DNA of 64,000 bases from UBA2966 sp965242505 (GTDB lineage: Bacteria; Pseudomonadota; Alphaproteobacteria; UBA2966), in the NCBI GenBank assembly GCA_965242505.1, contig OZ251449.1, forward strand, positions 2,728,001 to 2,792,000, in the 5' to 3' direction. The notes below the pieces were generated by a model. That model saw nothing but the letters and a program-made list of their open reading frames with translations, was not told the origin of the DNA and made no database searches. Both the position numbers and the translations under genes were made by a program. Shown piece by piece: positions 44,796-53,760 of this stretch. Position 1 is the first letter of the stretch, and each line of letters begins with the position of its first letter.

Positions 44796-44819
44796 AATAT
44801 CTCGTGGCAATGGTGAAAT

Positions 44820-45023
44820 GTGCAACAGCTTCCAAGATGGTATAAGGATGTCGAGCCGGTCTCGGCCCCCCGACTGGTGGAGGCGCTGATGGCGATCGCT
44901 GACCATTACGACGACATGAACGAGTCGGCCCACGGTGCGCTCCTCATCCACCCGTGGACGGCTTTCCCAGACTTGAGAAAGCGATGTCTGGACAGGGTTG
45001 TGGCCGTGCTCGCTGGCGGATGA
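44820..45023 (+). CDS. Small unknown protein, first gene of a pair
   Basis: A 67-residue frame from GTG 44820, beginning QQLPRWYKDVEPVSAPRL and ending in LRKRCLDRVVAVLAGG. Hydrophobic and charged residues alternate as in a helical protein. There is no obvious ribosome-binding site, and the beginning may be missing because a repeat ends 25 bases upstream. It stops 21 bases before the next start. No family recognised; a truncated gene is possible. Confidence 0.4.
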   Translation: MQQLPRWYKDVEPVSAPRLVEALMAIADHYDDMNESAHGALLIHPWTAFPDLRKRCLDRVVAVLAGG

Positions 45024-45044
45024 TTGGGAACAGGAAGAAGACGC

Positions 45045-46010
45045 ATGGCGACTGAGTTCGAAATCAGGAACGAGGAGGATCTGATCCGGGCCATCGAGAT
45101 GATCGAGGCGCGCGACTGGCCGGATGACCTGACCCCCCGCTTCGTAGACTGGCCGCGTTACGAGATCACTCTGCGCGGCGAGGATTTCGATGGCGGCGTG
45201 CCGACCCGTATAATGCCGGTCCTATTGAAGTTACAGCGGGCGATCGAGCGAGGTTATGCGAGAGGCGCCTACGGCGAGGAAAGGCGCCTGAGTCGACGAG
45301 AAAAGAGGCAGGTCGAATTTGTTGTCCGCCTCGAACCCGGTTCGACCAAGTTCGTTTCGGATCTTTCGAGCGCCTTAAACAACGCGTTGATGGAAGCGAT
45401 AAAAAACATGAGCGGCACCGAAAGCGTCATCGTCGTTTTGAGCCTTGCCGCGCTTGCTGCCGGAGGCATTTCATGGAAGATGTATCTCAACGCGCAGGCG
45501 AAAAAACACGAGCTGGATCATCGCGTGAGACTGAGCGAGGAGGAGACTAAGCGTCAGGATATGTTGACTCGTCTCGTCGAGCGGTATCCCTCCATCGCTG
45601 CGAATCAAGCCGACATCGACGACGGCCGATCTGAACTCATGAAGCGGCTCGATGACCGGGATGTGCTGATGATCGACGGGGAAGAGCTGGTGGACGGCCG
45701 GATTGGAAGGGATTTGGCGCGAAAGGAGAAGCCGCAATCCGTACAGGATCGGCTGGACGGGACGTTCGTAATCCTGTCCGTCGAATCCGGACGGATCCGC
45801 GATGGCTTCCGGGTTCGGGTGCGCGAGTTGGGGACGGACAGGGAGCTTGCAGTTTCGATACCAGAAGGCACGTTACCGAAAGAACATATCTCCGATCTCC
45901 AGAGCGGAGAATGGGAAAAGCGCCCGCTGGACATGCGCATCAATGTCGAGCGTGTCGGCGAAAAGATTTTGAAGGCGACTCTGATATCGGCTGGTCTTAC
46001 GCGCGACTGA
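45045..46010 (+). CDS. Unknown membrane protein with cytoplasmic or periplasmic tail
   Basis: A 321-residue protein with one clear membrane segment (ESVIVVLSLAALAAGGISWKMYL, about 125-147), flanked by a folded N-terminal part (FEIRNEEDLIRAIEMIEARDW) and a long charged C-terminal part that contains HRVRLSEEETKRQDMLTRLVERY. The end (DGTFVILSVESGRIRDGFRVRVREL) looks like a beta-rich domain. GC content is lower than in neighbours. I recognise no family; single-span proteins of this shape occur in phage-defence islands, and the R-M genes lie next door, but that is context only. CAGGAAG precedes ATG 45045. Confidence 0.7.
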   Translation: MATEFEIRNEEDLIRAIEMIEARDWPDDLTPRFVDWPRYEITLRGEDFDGGVPTRIMPVLLKLQRAIERGYARGAYGEERRLSRREKRQVEFVVRLEPGSTKFVSDLSSALNNALMEAIKNMSGTESVIVVLSLAALAAGGISWKMYLNAQAKKHELDHRVRLSEEETKRQDMLTRLVERYPSIAANQADIDDGRSELMKRLDDRDVLMIDGEELVDGRIGRDLARKEKPQSVQDRLDGTFVILSVESGRIRDGFRVRVRELGTDRELAVSIPEGTLPKEHISDLQSGEWEKRPLDMRINVERVGEKILKATLISAGLTRD

Positions 46011-46117
46011 GGCCCACAACAGATAAGGCGCTGCCTCGCCCCAGGCGAGTGCGTCAGATGGCCACGGGCCACTCGATGCCGTAGGCGACTCACACTCGCC
46101 AATTATGTAGAGGCCTC

Positions 46118-46265
46118 ATCCGGCGACGGGGGCTCCGCAGGGTCCGTTCGCGCTCCTCCCCCCTGGCGCGACCCCCACCCCGACCCTCCCCCTGCAAGGG
46201 AGAGGGAGCCATCCACACTCCTCCCCCCTGGCAGGGGGGAGGTCGGGAGGGGGGGCGACACGGCG
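46118..46265. repeat. Composite palindromic repeat, copy 9
   Basis: Forward copy beginning CATCCGGCGACGGGGGCTCC, with P1 (about 46169-46207) and P2 (about 46218-46255). No terminal GAGAAATGCGG end. Confidence 0.85.
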
Positions 46266-46281
46266 CCCGTTTTCGAGGGCG

Positions 46282-47784
46282 TCACCCCCGCATGGCTTCC
46301 CCGACAGCCGCCTCCATCGCCGAGATCTCCGCATCCTCCAACTCGGAAAAACCGTCGCGTCTGGCCGCGGAAAGCCGCCCCCCGTTCTGCATGCAGAGGC
46401 GCACGAACAGGGAAGCCCGGCGATCCGGCATGTCCACGATCTCGCGCACCGCCTCGAAGGCCCGGTCGAAGACCGCGATGAAACCGAGTTCTTCCTCGAG
46501 GTCCCGGCGAACGGCGTCGGCCACGCGGTCATGCAGGTACTCGACGAACGTGGTCGCGTCGAAATAGCGATAGAGATCGGACGTCTCGTTCTCGACGACG
46601 ATCTCCCGGCCGACCGTCCAGCGCCAGCGGATGAATTCGAAAAGCGGCCGCGAGAAGGTTTCGAGCATCGCGTCGTAGCCGCGCCGGTCGCGCAGAATGG
46701 CCGCCGACACCGGAAGGATCACGCCGGGAGGACTGTAGCCGCGCTTGGCGAGCACATGGTGCATCAGGAAGCGGTGGATACGGCCGTTTCCGTCCTCGAA
46801 CGGGTGGATGAAGACGAAGGCGAAGGCGGAGACCGCCGCCGCCGCGACGGGGTCGACGCCGCCTTCGACGACGCGCCGCGTCAAGGCCATCCAGGCATCC
46901 ATGAGGCCCGGAACGTCCTCGGGCCGCGGGCAGATGAAATGCGCCTCCTCGCGGTATCCGCCGACGGTCGCCCCCACGAAGTTCTGGAAACGGCGCCAGT
47001 CGGATGCCGCATAGCGGCGGTCGACGATGTCGCCTTGCAGACGAATCAGCATGGCCTTGTCGGCCGGATCGAAGTCCGGCGCCGCCCTCAGCGCGGCGAC
47101 GAACCGCTCGGTGCGCGAGGCGTTCGGGGTCTCGCCCTCGATGGCGAACGAGGAGCGCGTTTCCTTCGTGTAGAGATAGCTGACCGCCCGGGTGAGGATG
47201 ACGGGATCGTAGCCCTCGATCAGCGCGCGCGCCTTCTCGTCCACGCGCAGGCGCATCGCCTCCGCCAACCGCGGCGTGCGCCGGACCGTCGGACACAGAC
47301 CGGGGCCGCCGAGCAGGTTGTCGGCGACGCGGTGGCGCCGCGAGTTGCGGCGCTCGGCGACGACGTGCCTGCTCGGATCCAGGGCATCGACGTATCTGCC
47401 GGCGCGCGCGTTCTCGAGGTCCAGCGTCCGGCCCGTGACCATCTCATGGAAGAACCACGCTCGCCTGCTGAAGGCGCTCGTGGGTTCCGCCCGGACCCAG
47501 GCCTCGACATGGGCGGCCCCGATCGTCTTGAAGGCGGCGGCCAGCACGCCGAGGTCGACGGGCTCGTGGCGCAACGCGAATCTCAGATGAGACGCCACCG
47601 ATCCATCCGTGGCGTATTGTCGGGGATAGAGTTCCACGATTCGGGAGCCGCGGGTCTCGGTCCGCCGCGCGCCCGCGACGACGTAGCTTTCCACCGCGGG
47701 CGGCGGGACCGGCAGGCCCAGCTCGCGCCTGAGCCAGGCATGGCCGATCGGATGCCGTTTCTTGCCGGCCGCGGGTTCAGGCAT
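46282..47784 (-). CDS. Fic-domain protein
   Basis: A 500-residue Fic protein. The active-site loop is HPFEDGNGRIHRF (about 327-339), matching HPFx(D/E)GNGRxxR. The inhibitory helix SSFAIEGE (211-218) precedes the Fic core, as in class II Fic enzymes that keep themselves inactive. The enzyme should transfer AMP from ATP to a protein hydroxyl. The N-terminal 190 residues are an additional domain and the C-terminal 100 residues look like a winged-helix region. A second, unrelated-length Fic gene is at 61350. Confidence 0.9.
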   Translation of the reverse strand: MPEPAAGKKRHPIGHAWLRRELGLPVPPPAVESYVVAGARRTETRGSRIVELYPRQYATDGSVASHLRFALRHEPVDLGVLAAAFKTIGAAHVEAWVRAEPTSAFSRRAWFFHEMVTGRTLDLENARAGRYVDALDPSRHVVAERRNSRRHRVADNLLGGPGLCPTVRRTPRLAEAMRLRVDEKARALIEGYDPVILTRAVSYLYTKETRSSFAIEGETPNASRTERFVAALRAAPDFDPADKAMLIRLQGDIVDRRYAASDWRRFQNFVGATVGGYREEAHFICPRPEDVPGLMDAWMALTRRVVEGGVDPVAAAAVSAFAFVFIHPFEDGNGRIHRFLMHHVLAKRGYSPPGVILPVSAAILRDRRGYDAMLETFSRPLFEFIRWRWTVGREIVVENETSDLYRYFDATTFVEYLHDRVADAVRRDLEEELGFIAVFDRAFEAVREIVDMPDRRASLFVRLCMQNGGRLSAARRDGFSELEDAEISAMEAAVGEAMRG

Positions 47785-47869
47785 ATGGAATCGGTCATCT
47801 TCGTGTAAACGGAGTCACAATACGCCATATCCGTTCAAATGCGATTACCAATTCGATGCTTGCTCGTCC

Positions 47870-48030
47870 GCAAGCTGCATCCGGCGACGGGGGCGCCGGG
47901 TCCGTTCGCGCTCCTCCCCCTGGCGCGACCCCCACCCCGACCCTCCCCCCTGCAAGGGAGAGGGAGAACGAGGAGGGAGGCCGGGAGGGGGGGTGGACCG
48001 CGGCGCCGCAACGCCGCGCGCTCCTCGACC
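47870..48030. repeat. Composite palindromic repeat, copy 10 (P2 degraded)
   Basis: Forward copy: GTCCGCAAGCTGCATCCGG start, P1 (about 47930-47970), then a shortened P2 reading GAGGAGGGAGGCCGGGAGGGGGG. The rest of 47785-48131 holds no gene. Confidence 0.8.
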
Positions 48031-48131
48031 CCCCGCCGCGAAGATCGTCCGCCGGCGGCGGTTTCCCGCCTTCCCGCCGGGTGCTATCGTCTCGCGGCGA
48101 TGGCGAAATGCGCGGCAGTCTCCAGGGCGGC

Positions 48132-48863
48132 ATGACCGAACGCCCGGCCCGCTCCCCGGCGCGCGCGCCGGCCGGCCGGCGCGTCTACGCGGTCGGAGAC
48201 GTCCACGGACGCATCGATCTTCTCCGCCGCCTCAACGCCCGCATCCGCGCCGACGCCGACGCGGCCCCCGCCGGTTCCCGCGTCGTCGTCTATCTCGGCG
48301 ACTACGTGGACCGCGGCGCGCGCAGCCGCGGCGTCCTCGACTGCCTGATCGAGGATCCCCTCCCCGGGTTCGAGACCGTCCATCTTCTCGGCAACCACGA
48401 GGCGTTCCTGCTGGAGTTCCTCGACGACCCGGCGAGCGGCGACCTCTGGGTCTGCAACGGCGGCGACGCGACGCTGCGCGACTACGGCGTCGATCCGGAG
48501 ATCCGCGCCGGCGGGTGGAAAGGGGTGCGGGACCGGTTCCTCGACGCCCTCCCCGAACGCCACCTCGACTTCCTGCGCGGCCTCCCCCTGGCGCGCGTCG
48601 AGGGCGACTACGTCTTCGTTCACGCCGGAATCCGGCCCGGCGTTCCCCTGGAGGAGCAGGAACCGAGCGACCTGCTGTGGATCCGGGAGGGTTTCCTCGA
48701 CTGCGAGGACGACCTCGGCAAGGTGGTCGTGCACGGACACACGCCCTCCGGGGAAGTTCAGGTCCGCCCGAACCGCATCGGCATCGACACCCGCGCGTGG
48801 ACGTCGGATATCCTTACCTGCGTCGTCCTCCACGATGGCGAACGCGCGTTCATCCAGACATGA
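48132..48863 (+). CDS. Calcineurin-like (PP2A-type) metallophosphatase
   Basis: A 243-residue phosphoesterase with the full motif set: VGDVHGRIDLL (about 22), LGDYVDRGARS (about 55), LLGNHEAFLLEF (about 85), VFVHAGIRPG and VHGHTPSGE. This is the pattern of small bacterial Ser/Thr protein phosphatases such as PrpA or diadenosine-tetraphosphatases. It is the first of three overlapping genes with hldE and hldD (ATGA, GTGA junctions), so it may dephosphorylate the heptose bisphosphate intermediate in place of GmhB; that is inference from context only. Confidence 0.87.
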   Translation: MTERPARSPARAPAGRRVYAVGDVHGRIDLLRRLNARIRADADAAPAGSRVVVYLGDYVDRGARSRGVLDCLIEDPLPGFETVHLLGNHEAFLLEFLDDPASGDLWVCNGGDATLRDYGVDPEIRAGGWKGVRDRFLDALPERHLDFLRGLPLARVEGDYVFVHAGIRPGVPLEEQEPSDLLWIREGFLDCEDDLGKVVVHGHTPSGEVQVRPNRIGIDTRAWTSDILTCVVLHDGERAFIQT

Positions 48864-50362
48864 TCGCCGGCGCGCCCGATCCTTCCCGCCTTCTCGAAAT
48901 GCCGGCGACGCTCGGCGCGGGCCGGGTCCTCGTCGTCGGCGACCTGATGCTCGATCGCTACGTCGCGGGCGCGGTCGACCGCGTCTCGCCGGAAGCGCCG
49001 GTCCCCGTCATGCGCGTCGACCGCGAGACGGAAATGCCGGGCGGCGCGGGCAACGTGGCGCGCAACGTCGCGAGCCTGGGCGGGCGGGCCGCCCTGGTGG
49101 GGTCGATCGGCGACGACGCGGCCGGCGCGCGCCTGGCGGGGCTGCTGACGGACGAGGAGGGCCTGACGCTTCACGCCGTGGTCCGCCCGGACGCGCCGAC
49201 GACGGTGAAGACCCGGTATCTGGCGTCCGGCCAGCAGCTCCTCCGCGCCGACGTCGAGAGCGCCGCCGCGCCGCCGCCGGACGTCCTGTCGCAGGTCGTG
49301 GACCGGGCCCGCGCCGAACTGCCGAAGGCGGACGTCGTGGTGTTGTCCGATTACGCCAAGGGCGTCCTGAGCGACGGGGTCGTCGCGGAGATCGTCGCCG
49401 CGGCGGCGTCCGCGGGCGCGCCGGTCGTCGTCGATCCGAAGAGCCCGGACCTCGCGCGCTACCGCGGGGCGTTCCTGGTGAGCCCCAACCAGGACGAGCT
49501 GTCCCGGGCCACCGGAACGGCGATCGGGGACGACCGGAGCGCGGCGTCCGCGGCGGGCAGGGCCGCGGCGGAAGCCGGCGTCGGCGCCGTCCTGGTGACG
49601 CGCGGCGCCCGGGGCATGACGCTGGTCGCCGCCGGCGGGGAGCCGCTGCACCTGCGCACCCGGCCGCGGCAGGTCTTCGACGTCTCCGGCGCCGGCGACA
49701 CCGCGGTCGCGACCGTCGCCGCGGCCCTCGCGGCCGGGCACGGGCTCGAGGAGGCCGCGGCCCTCGCCAACGCGTGCGCCGGGATCGTGGTCGGAAAGGT
49801 CGGGACGGCGACGGTCGACGCCGGCGAGCTCGCCGACGCCCTCCGGGCCGACGCCCCCCCGGACCGGGGGGAGCCGGAGGGCAAGGTCGTGTCGCGGCGC
49901 GCGGCGCGCGACCGGGTCGCCCGCTGGCGCCGCTGCGGCAAGCGCGTGGCCTTCACGAACGGCTGTTTCGACCTCGTGCACCCGGGACACGTCTCCCTTC
50001 TCGACCAGGCCCGCGCGGCCGGCGACGCCCTGATCGTGGGCCTGAACTCGGACGCCTCCGCGCGCCGCCTCAAGGGCGCCGGCCGGCCCGTCCAGACGGC
50101 GGCGGCCCGCGCCTCCGTCCTCGCGGGCTTCTCCGCCGTCGATCTGGTCGTCGAGTTCGACGAGGACACGCCGCTGTCGTTGATCGAGGCCGTCAGGCCG
50201 GACGTCCTCGTCAAGGGCGCCGACTACGCGGAGGAAGACGTCGTCGGCGGCGACCTCGTGAGGTCCCGCGGCGGCCGCGTCGTGCTGGCCGAACTCGTCG
50301 AGGGCCACAGCACGAGCGGCGCCATCGGCCGGATCGCGCGGCGCGCCGGGGGCGATACGTGA
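48860..50362 (+). CDS. hldE: Bifunctional heptose-7-phosphate kinase / heptose-1-phosphate adenylyltransferase
   Basis: A 500-residue HldE with both domains. PfkB-type kinase: VLVVGDLMLDRYVAG, EMPGGAGNVARNVASLGG, DVSGAGDTAVATVAAAL (about 280). Nucleotidyltransferase: FTNGCFDLVHPGHVSLLDQAR (about 370) with HxGH. It performs the two ATP-using steps to ADP-D-glycero-heptose for the lipopolysaccharide core. Start inside the phosphatase stop. Confidence 0.97.
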   Translation: MIAGAPDPSRLLEMPATLGAGRVLVVGDLMLDRYVAGAVDRVSPEAPVPVMRVDRETEMPGGAGNVARNVASLGGRAALVGSIGDDAAGARLAGLLTDEEGLTLHAVVRPDAPTTVKTRYLASGQQLLRADVESAAAPPPDVLSQVVDRARAELPKADVVVLSDYAKGVLSDGVVAEIVAAAASAGAPVVVDPKSPDLARYRGAFLVSPNQDELSRATGTAIGDDRSAASAAGRAAAEAGVGAVLVTRGARGMTLVAAGGEPLHLRTRPRQVFDVSGAGDTAVATVAAALAAGHGLEEAAALANACAGIVVGKVGTATVDAGELADALRADAPPDRGEPEGKVVSRRAARDRVARWRRCGKRVAFTNGCFDLVHPGHVSLLDQARAAGDALIVGLNSDASARRLKGAGRPVQTAAARASVLAGFSAVDLVVEFDEDTPLSLIEAVRPDVLVKGADYAEEDVVGGDLVRSRGGRVVLAELVEGHSTSGAIGRIARRAGGDT

Positions 50363-51345
50363 TCGTCGTCACCGGCGGGGCCGGCTTCATCGGCTCGAAC
50401 GTCGTCGCCGCGCTCGAGGAGAGGGGAGAGAGCGAGATCGTGGTCTGCGACACGCTCGGCGAGGGGGACAAGTGGCGGAACGTCGCCCGGCGCGAGCTGG
50501 CGGGAATCGTGGCGCCGGACTCCCTGTTCGGGTTCCTGGAGGAACGGCGCGGCGCCGTCGACATGGTCTTCCACATGGGGGCCGTGTCGTCGACCACGGC
50601 GACGGACGCCGACCTCGTCGTCGCCAGCAACTTCGGTTTCTCCCTCGGGCTGTGGGAGTGGTGCGCGCGCGCCGGAGCGCGCCTCGTCTACGCCTCGTCG
50701 GCGGCGACCTACGGGGACGGCGCCGCCGGCTTCGACGACGACGGCTCGGTCGACGGCCTGCGCCGGCTCCGCCCGCTCAACCTCTACGGCTGGAGCAAGC
50801 ACCTGTTCGACCGCCGCGTCGCCCGCCTGTCCGCCGAGGGCGGCCCGGCGCCGCCGCAATGGGTCGGACTCAAGTTCTTCAACGTGTTCGGCCCCAACGA
50901 GTACCACAAGGGACCCATGCGCAGCGTCGCCCATCAGATCTACGAACGGGTCGCCGCCGGAGGCCCCGTCCGCCTGTTCCGCTCGCACCGTCCGGACTAC
51001 GAGGACGGCGGCCAGATGCGCGACTTCGTCCCGGTCGACGAGTGCGTCGAGGCCATGATGTGGCTCCGCGACCGCCCCGACGTCTCCGGCCTGTTCAATC
51101 TCGGCACGGGGGCGGCGAGGTCCTTCTCCGACCTGGCGCGGGCCGTGTGCGCGGCAATGGACGCGGAGCCCCGGATCGAGTTCGTCGACGCGCCGGAGCG
51201 CCTCCGCGACGGGTATCAGTACTTCACCGAGGCCCGCATGGAGAAGCTCCGCGCCGCCGGGTACGGGCGCCGGTTCCGCCCGCTCGAGGACGCGGTCGCG
51301 TCGTACGTGCGGGACTACCTCGCCGAGAGCGACCCGCACCGCTGA
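50359..51345 (+). CDS. hldD: ADP-glyceromanno-heptose 6-epimerase
   Basis: A 328-residue HldD. NAD(P) motif VTGGAGFIGSNVV, then the catalytic Ser in ASSAATYG and the pair Tyr-Lys in NLYGWSKHLFD. The nucleotide-sugar region FFNVFGPNEYHKG is specific to this epimerase. It converts ADP-D,D-heptose to ADP-L,D-heptose for the inner core. The start is GTG 50359, overlapping the hldE stop (GTGA). Confidence 0.96.
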   Translation: MIVVTGGAGFIGSNVVAALEERGESEIVVCDTLGEGDKWRNVARRELAGIVAPDSLFGFLEERRGAVDMVFHMGAVSSTTATDADLVVASNFGFSLGLWEWCARAGARLVYASSAATYGDGAAGFDDDGSVDGLRRLRPLNLYGWSKHLFDRRVARLSAEGGPAPPQWVGLKFFNVFGPNEYHKGPMRSVAHQIYERVAAGGPVRLFRSHRPDYEDGGQMRDFVPVDECVEAMMWLRDRPDVSGLFNLGTGAARSFSDLARAVCAAMDAEPRIEFVDAPERLRDGYQYFTEARMEKLRAAGYGRRFRPLEDAVASYVRDYLAESDPHR

Positions 51346-51370
51346 GGCCGCCAGGGAGGAGGACGTCTCG

Positions 51371-52153
51371 ATGGCATCGCAGGGGAAGGACGCGGCGGCT
51401 CCGGACCGACGGGCCGCCGACCGGCTGCGCGGCCTCCTGCGCGAGGCGCGCCGTGTGGTCGTCTTCACCGGGGCGGGCATCAGCACCGAGTCCGGGATTC
51501 CCGACTTCCGCGGCCCCGGAGGGCTGTGGGCCCGGAACAAACCGATCGACTTCGGGGACTTCCTGGCCTCGGAGGAGATGCGCCGCGAGAGCTGGCGCCG
51601 CAAGATCGAGGTGGACAGGACGATAGGGCCGGCGGAGCCCAACCGCGGCCATCTCGCCGTGGCCGCGCTCGTCCGCCGCGGGCTGGCGACCGCCGTCATC
51701 ACCCAGAACGTCGACGGCCTGCACCAGAAGTCCGGCGTTCCCGACGAGCGGGTCGTCGAGCTGCACGGCAACGGCTCCTACGCCGCCTGCCTGGACTGCG
51801 GCGCGCGGCGCGAGCTGGACGCCATCAAGGCGGCGTTCGAGATCGACGAAACGCTGCCGACGTGCGCGTTCTGCGGCGGGATCGTCAAGCAGGCCACGAT
51901 CTCGTTCGGGCAGGCGATGCCGGCGGACGCCATGCGGCGGGCGCGGGAGGCGACCTTGGAGTGCGACCTCTTCCTCGCCGTCGGGTCCTCGCTCGCGGTC
52001 TATCCGGCCGCCGGTTTCCCCGTCATGGCCAGGGACAACGGATCGACCCTGGCCATTCTCAACCGCGAGCCGACCGACCTCGACGCCGTCGCCGACCTCG
52101 TCCTCAACGAGGAGATCGGCCCGACCCTCTCGGCCGCCGTCGGCCTGAACTGA
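51371..52153 (+). CDS. NAD-dependent protein deacetylase, Sir2 family
   Basis: A 260-residue sirtuin. GAGISTESGIPDFRG (about 34-48), ITQNVDGLH with the NAD-ribose contacts, the catalytic His in VELHGN, and four zinc Cys in CLDCG and CAFCGG. The GSSLAVYPAAGFPV loop closes the NAD pocket. It removes acyl groups from lysines and makes O-acetyl-ADP-ribose. GGAGGAGGACG precedes ATG 51371. The TGA stop is followed directly by the left terminus of a repeat. Confidence 0.94.
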   Translation: MASQGKDAAAPDRRAADRLRGLLREARRVVVFTGAGISTESGIPDFRGPGGLWARNKPIDFGDFLASEEMRRESWRRKIEVDRTIGPAEPNRGHLAVAALVRRGLATAVITQNVDGLHQKSGVPDERVVELHGNGSYAACLDCGARRELDAIKAAFEIDETLPTCAFCGGIVKQATISFGQAMPADAMRRAREATLECDLFLAVGSSLAVYPAAGFPVMARDNGSTLAILNREPTDLDAVADLVLNEEIGPTLSAAVGLN

Positions 52154-52505
52154 CCCGCATTTCCCCTCTTCTCCCTCTCCCTGGCAGGGGGAGCGCGCGG
52201 CGTTGCGGGGCCGCGGTCCACCCCCCTCCCGACCTCCCCCCTGTTATGGGGGAGGAGTGTGAAAAGGGGATCCGCACACTTCGCACACCCTCCGTCCCCC
52301 CTCTTCTCCCTCTCCCTTGCAGGGGGAGGGTCGGGGTGGGGGTCGCGCCAGGGGAGAGAAGCGCGAACGGATCCCGCGGCGCCGCGGACCCCCCTCCCGA
52401 CCTCCCCCCTGTCAGGGGGGAGGAGTATGAATGGTCCCTCCGTCCCCTTTGTTCTCCCTCTCCCTTGCAGGGGGAGGGTCGGGGTGGGGGTCGCGGTCGC
52501 GCCGG
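52151..52505. repeat. Composite palindromic repeat, copies 11-12 (two in series, reverse)
   Basis: Begins TGACCCGCATTTCCC at the sirtuin stop. A first reversed P2 (about 52222-52258; centre TGTTATG) and P1 (about 52310-52350) are followed by a second, better preserved P2 (about 52390-52425) and P1 (about 52458-52497). This fills the whole space to the MBL gene. Confidence 0.87.
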
Positions 52506-52525
52506 GGCGGAAGCGGCTCCCGGCC

Positions 52526-53401
52526 TCACGGGTCGGGCGCCCAGCGGCAGCCGTCCGCGGTCCCGGTCACGAAGCCCGCCGTCGGGGCCGCGAAGTGCGC
52601 CGGAAACACCTTGACGCCGGTGTCCGCGTGGCGCTCCACGAACGCCCGCCGCGTCGCCGCCGATCTGGGCGGATCGATGCAGGCGGCGCTGTTGACGTGG
52701 GGCATCGCGCACTGGATGGGGTGGTGTATCAGGTCGCCCGTCAGGACCGCCTCGGCGCCGCGCGACCGCAGGCGCACCGAGCAGTGGCCCGGCGTATGCC
52801 CCTCCGAGGGCTCGAGCCATATGGAGTCGTCCAGGGCGTAGTCGCTCGCCACCTTCACGGCGTTGCCGGCCTCGATCACCGGCAGCACCGAGTCGCGGTA
52901 TCCCCGCCAGTGGTTGCCGTCGTCCTCCGGGATGGCGGAGAACCACTCCAGGTCCTTTTCCGAGAACAGGTATCTGGCGTTGGGGAAGGTCGGCGTCCAT
53001 TCGCCGTTCTCGAGCCTGGTGTTCCAGCCCACGTGGTCCCCGTGCAGGTGCGTGCACATGACGTAGTCGACCTCTTCCGGAACGACCTCCGCCGCAGCCA
53101 GTTCCCGGAGGAAGCGGTCGTCGTCGCGCATGTCGAAGATGGGCCGGGCCTCGCGGCTCTTGTGATTGCCGATGCAGGTGTCGACCACGACGGTGTGGCG
53201 TTCGGTCCTGAGGACGAAGGCGTGGAAGCTGAATCTCATCTGGCCGGCGCCGTAGTCGAAGAAGTGCGGGTCGAGCCAGTCGCGATGGGCGTCGAAGTCC
53301 TCCCGGGAAAGATCGGGGAACAGTCCCTGGTAGCGGAACTCGGTGCCCTCGAGCTCGACGACGCGCGAGATCTCGATGTCTCCGACCGACTTCTTCTTCA
53401 T
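52526..53401 (-). CDS. MBL-fold metallo-hydrolase
   Basis: A 291-residue metallo-beta-lactamase-fold enzyme. Zinc ligands are His118, His120, Asp122 and His123 of HLHGDHVGWN, followed by His in GHTPGH and the GDLIHH Asp. The sequence is closest in type to quinone-degrading or lactonase-like hydrolases, without a sure substrate. GGGAGG precedes the ATG. It may be part of the catabolic set on its other side (hydrolase, flavin monooxygenase). Confidence 0.87.
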   Translation of the reverse strand: MKKKSVGDIEISRVVELEGTEFRYQGLFPDLSREDFDAHRDWLDPHFFDYGAGQMRFSFHAFVLRTERHTVVVDTCIGNHKSREARPIFDMRDDDRFLRELAAAEVVPEEVDYVMCTHLHGDHVGWNTRLENGEWTPTFPNARYLFSEKDLEWFSAIPEDDGNHWRGYRDSVLPVIEAGNAVKVASDYALDDSIWLEPSEGHTPGHCSVRLRSRGAEAVLTGDLIHHPIQCAMPHVNSAACIDPPRSAATRRAFVERHADTGVKVFPAHFAAPTAGFVTGTADGCRWAPDP

Positions 53402-53483
53402 TGCCTGCGCCTCCCTTTCTCCGGGTCCGGCGGTCCGACCGGGCCGGGCCGACCGCCGGAACCGGATTGTAACGACCGGGCCG

Positions 53484-53736
53484 CGGACGCGCCACGCGGT
53501 GTCCTCGTTCAATACATATGAGACACTGAGCGAGCCGTTGCGGGGCCGCGGACCCCCCTCCCGACCTCCCCCCTGTCAGGGGGGAGGAGCGTCAATGGTT
53601 CCTTTCCGTCCCCCTTCTTCTCCCTCTCCCTTGCAGGGGGAGGGTCGGGGTGGGGGTCGCGCCGGGGGAGGAGCGCAAACGGCCCCTGCGGCGTCTCGCA
53701 TGTGTCTGAACTTGGTCAGGCGGACGCGCCACGCGG
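53484..53736. mobile_element. Type B repeat copy 2 with flanking 16-bp direct repeats
   Basis: The element spans 53500-53720. The ends are inverted repeats of about 27 bases (53500-53526 and 53691-53717). Both sides are flanked by the perfect 16-base direct repeat CGGACGCGCCACGCGG (53484-53499 and 53721-53736), which looks like a target-site duplication. The interior is a reversed P2-P1 composite palindrome, so the two repeat families share their cargo. It codes for nothing, so if it moved it needed a transposase from elsewhere. Confidence 0.7.
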
Positions 53737-53760
53737 GGCGTCCGGCGCCGGACGAGGGAT

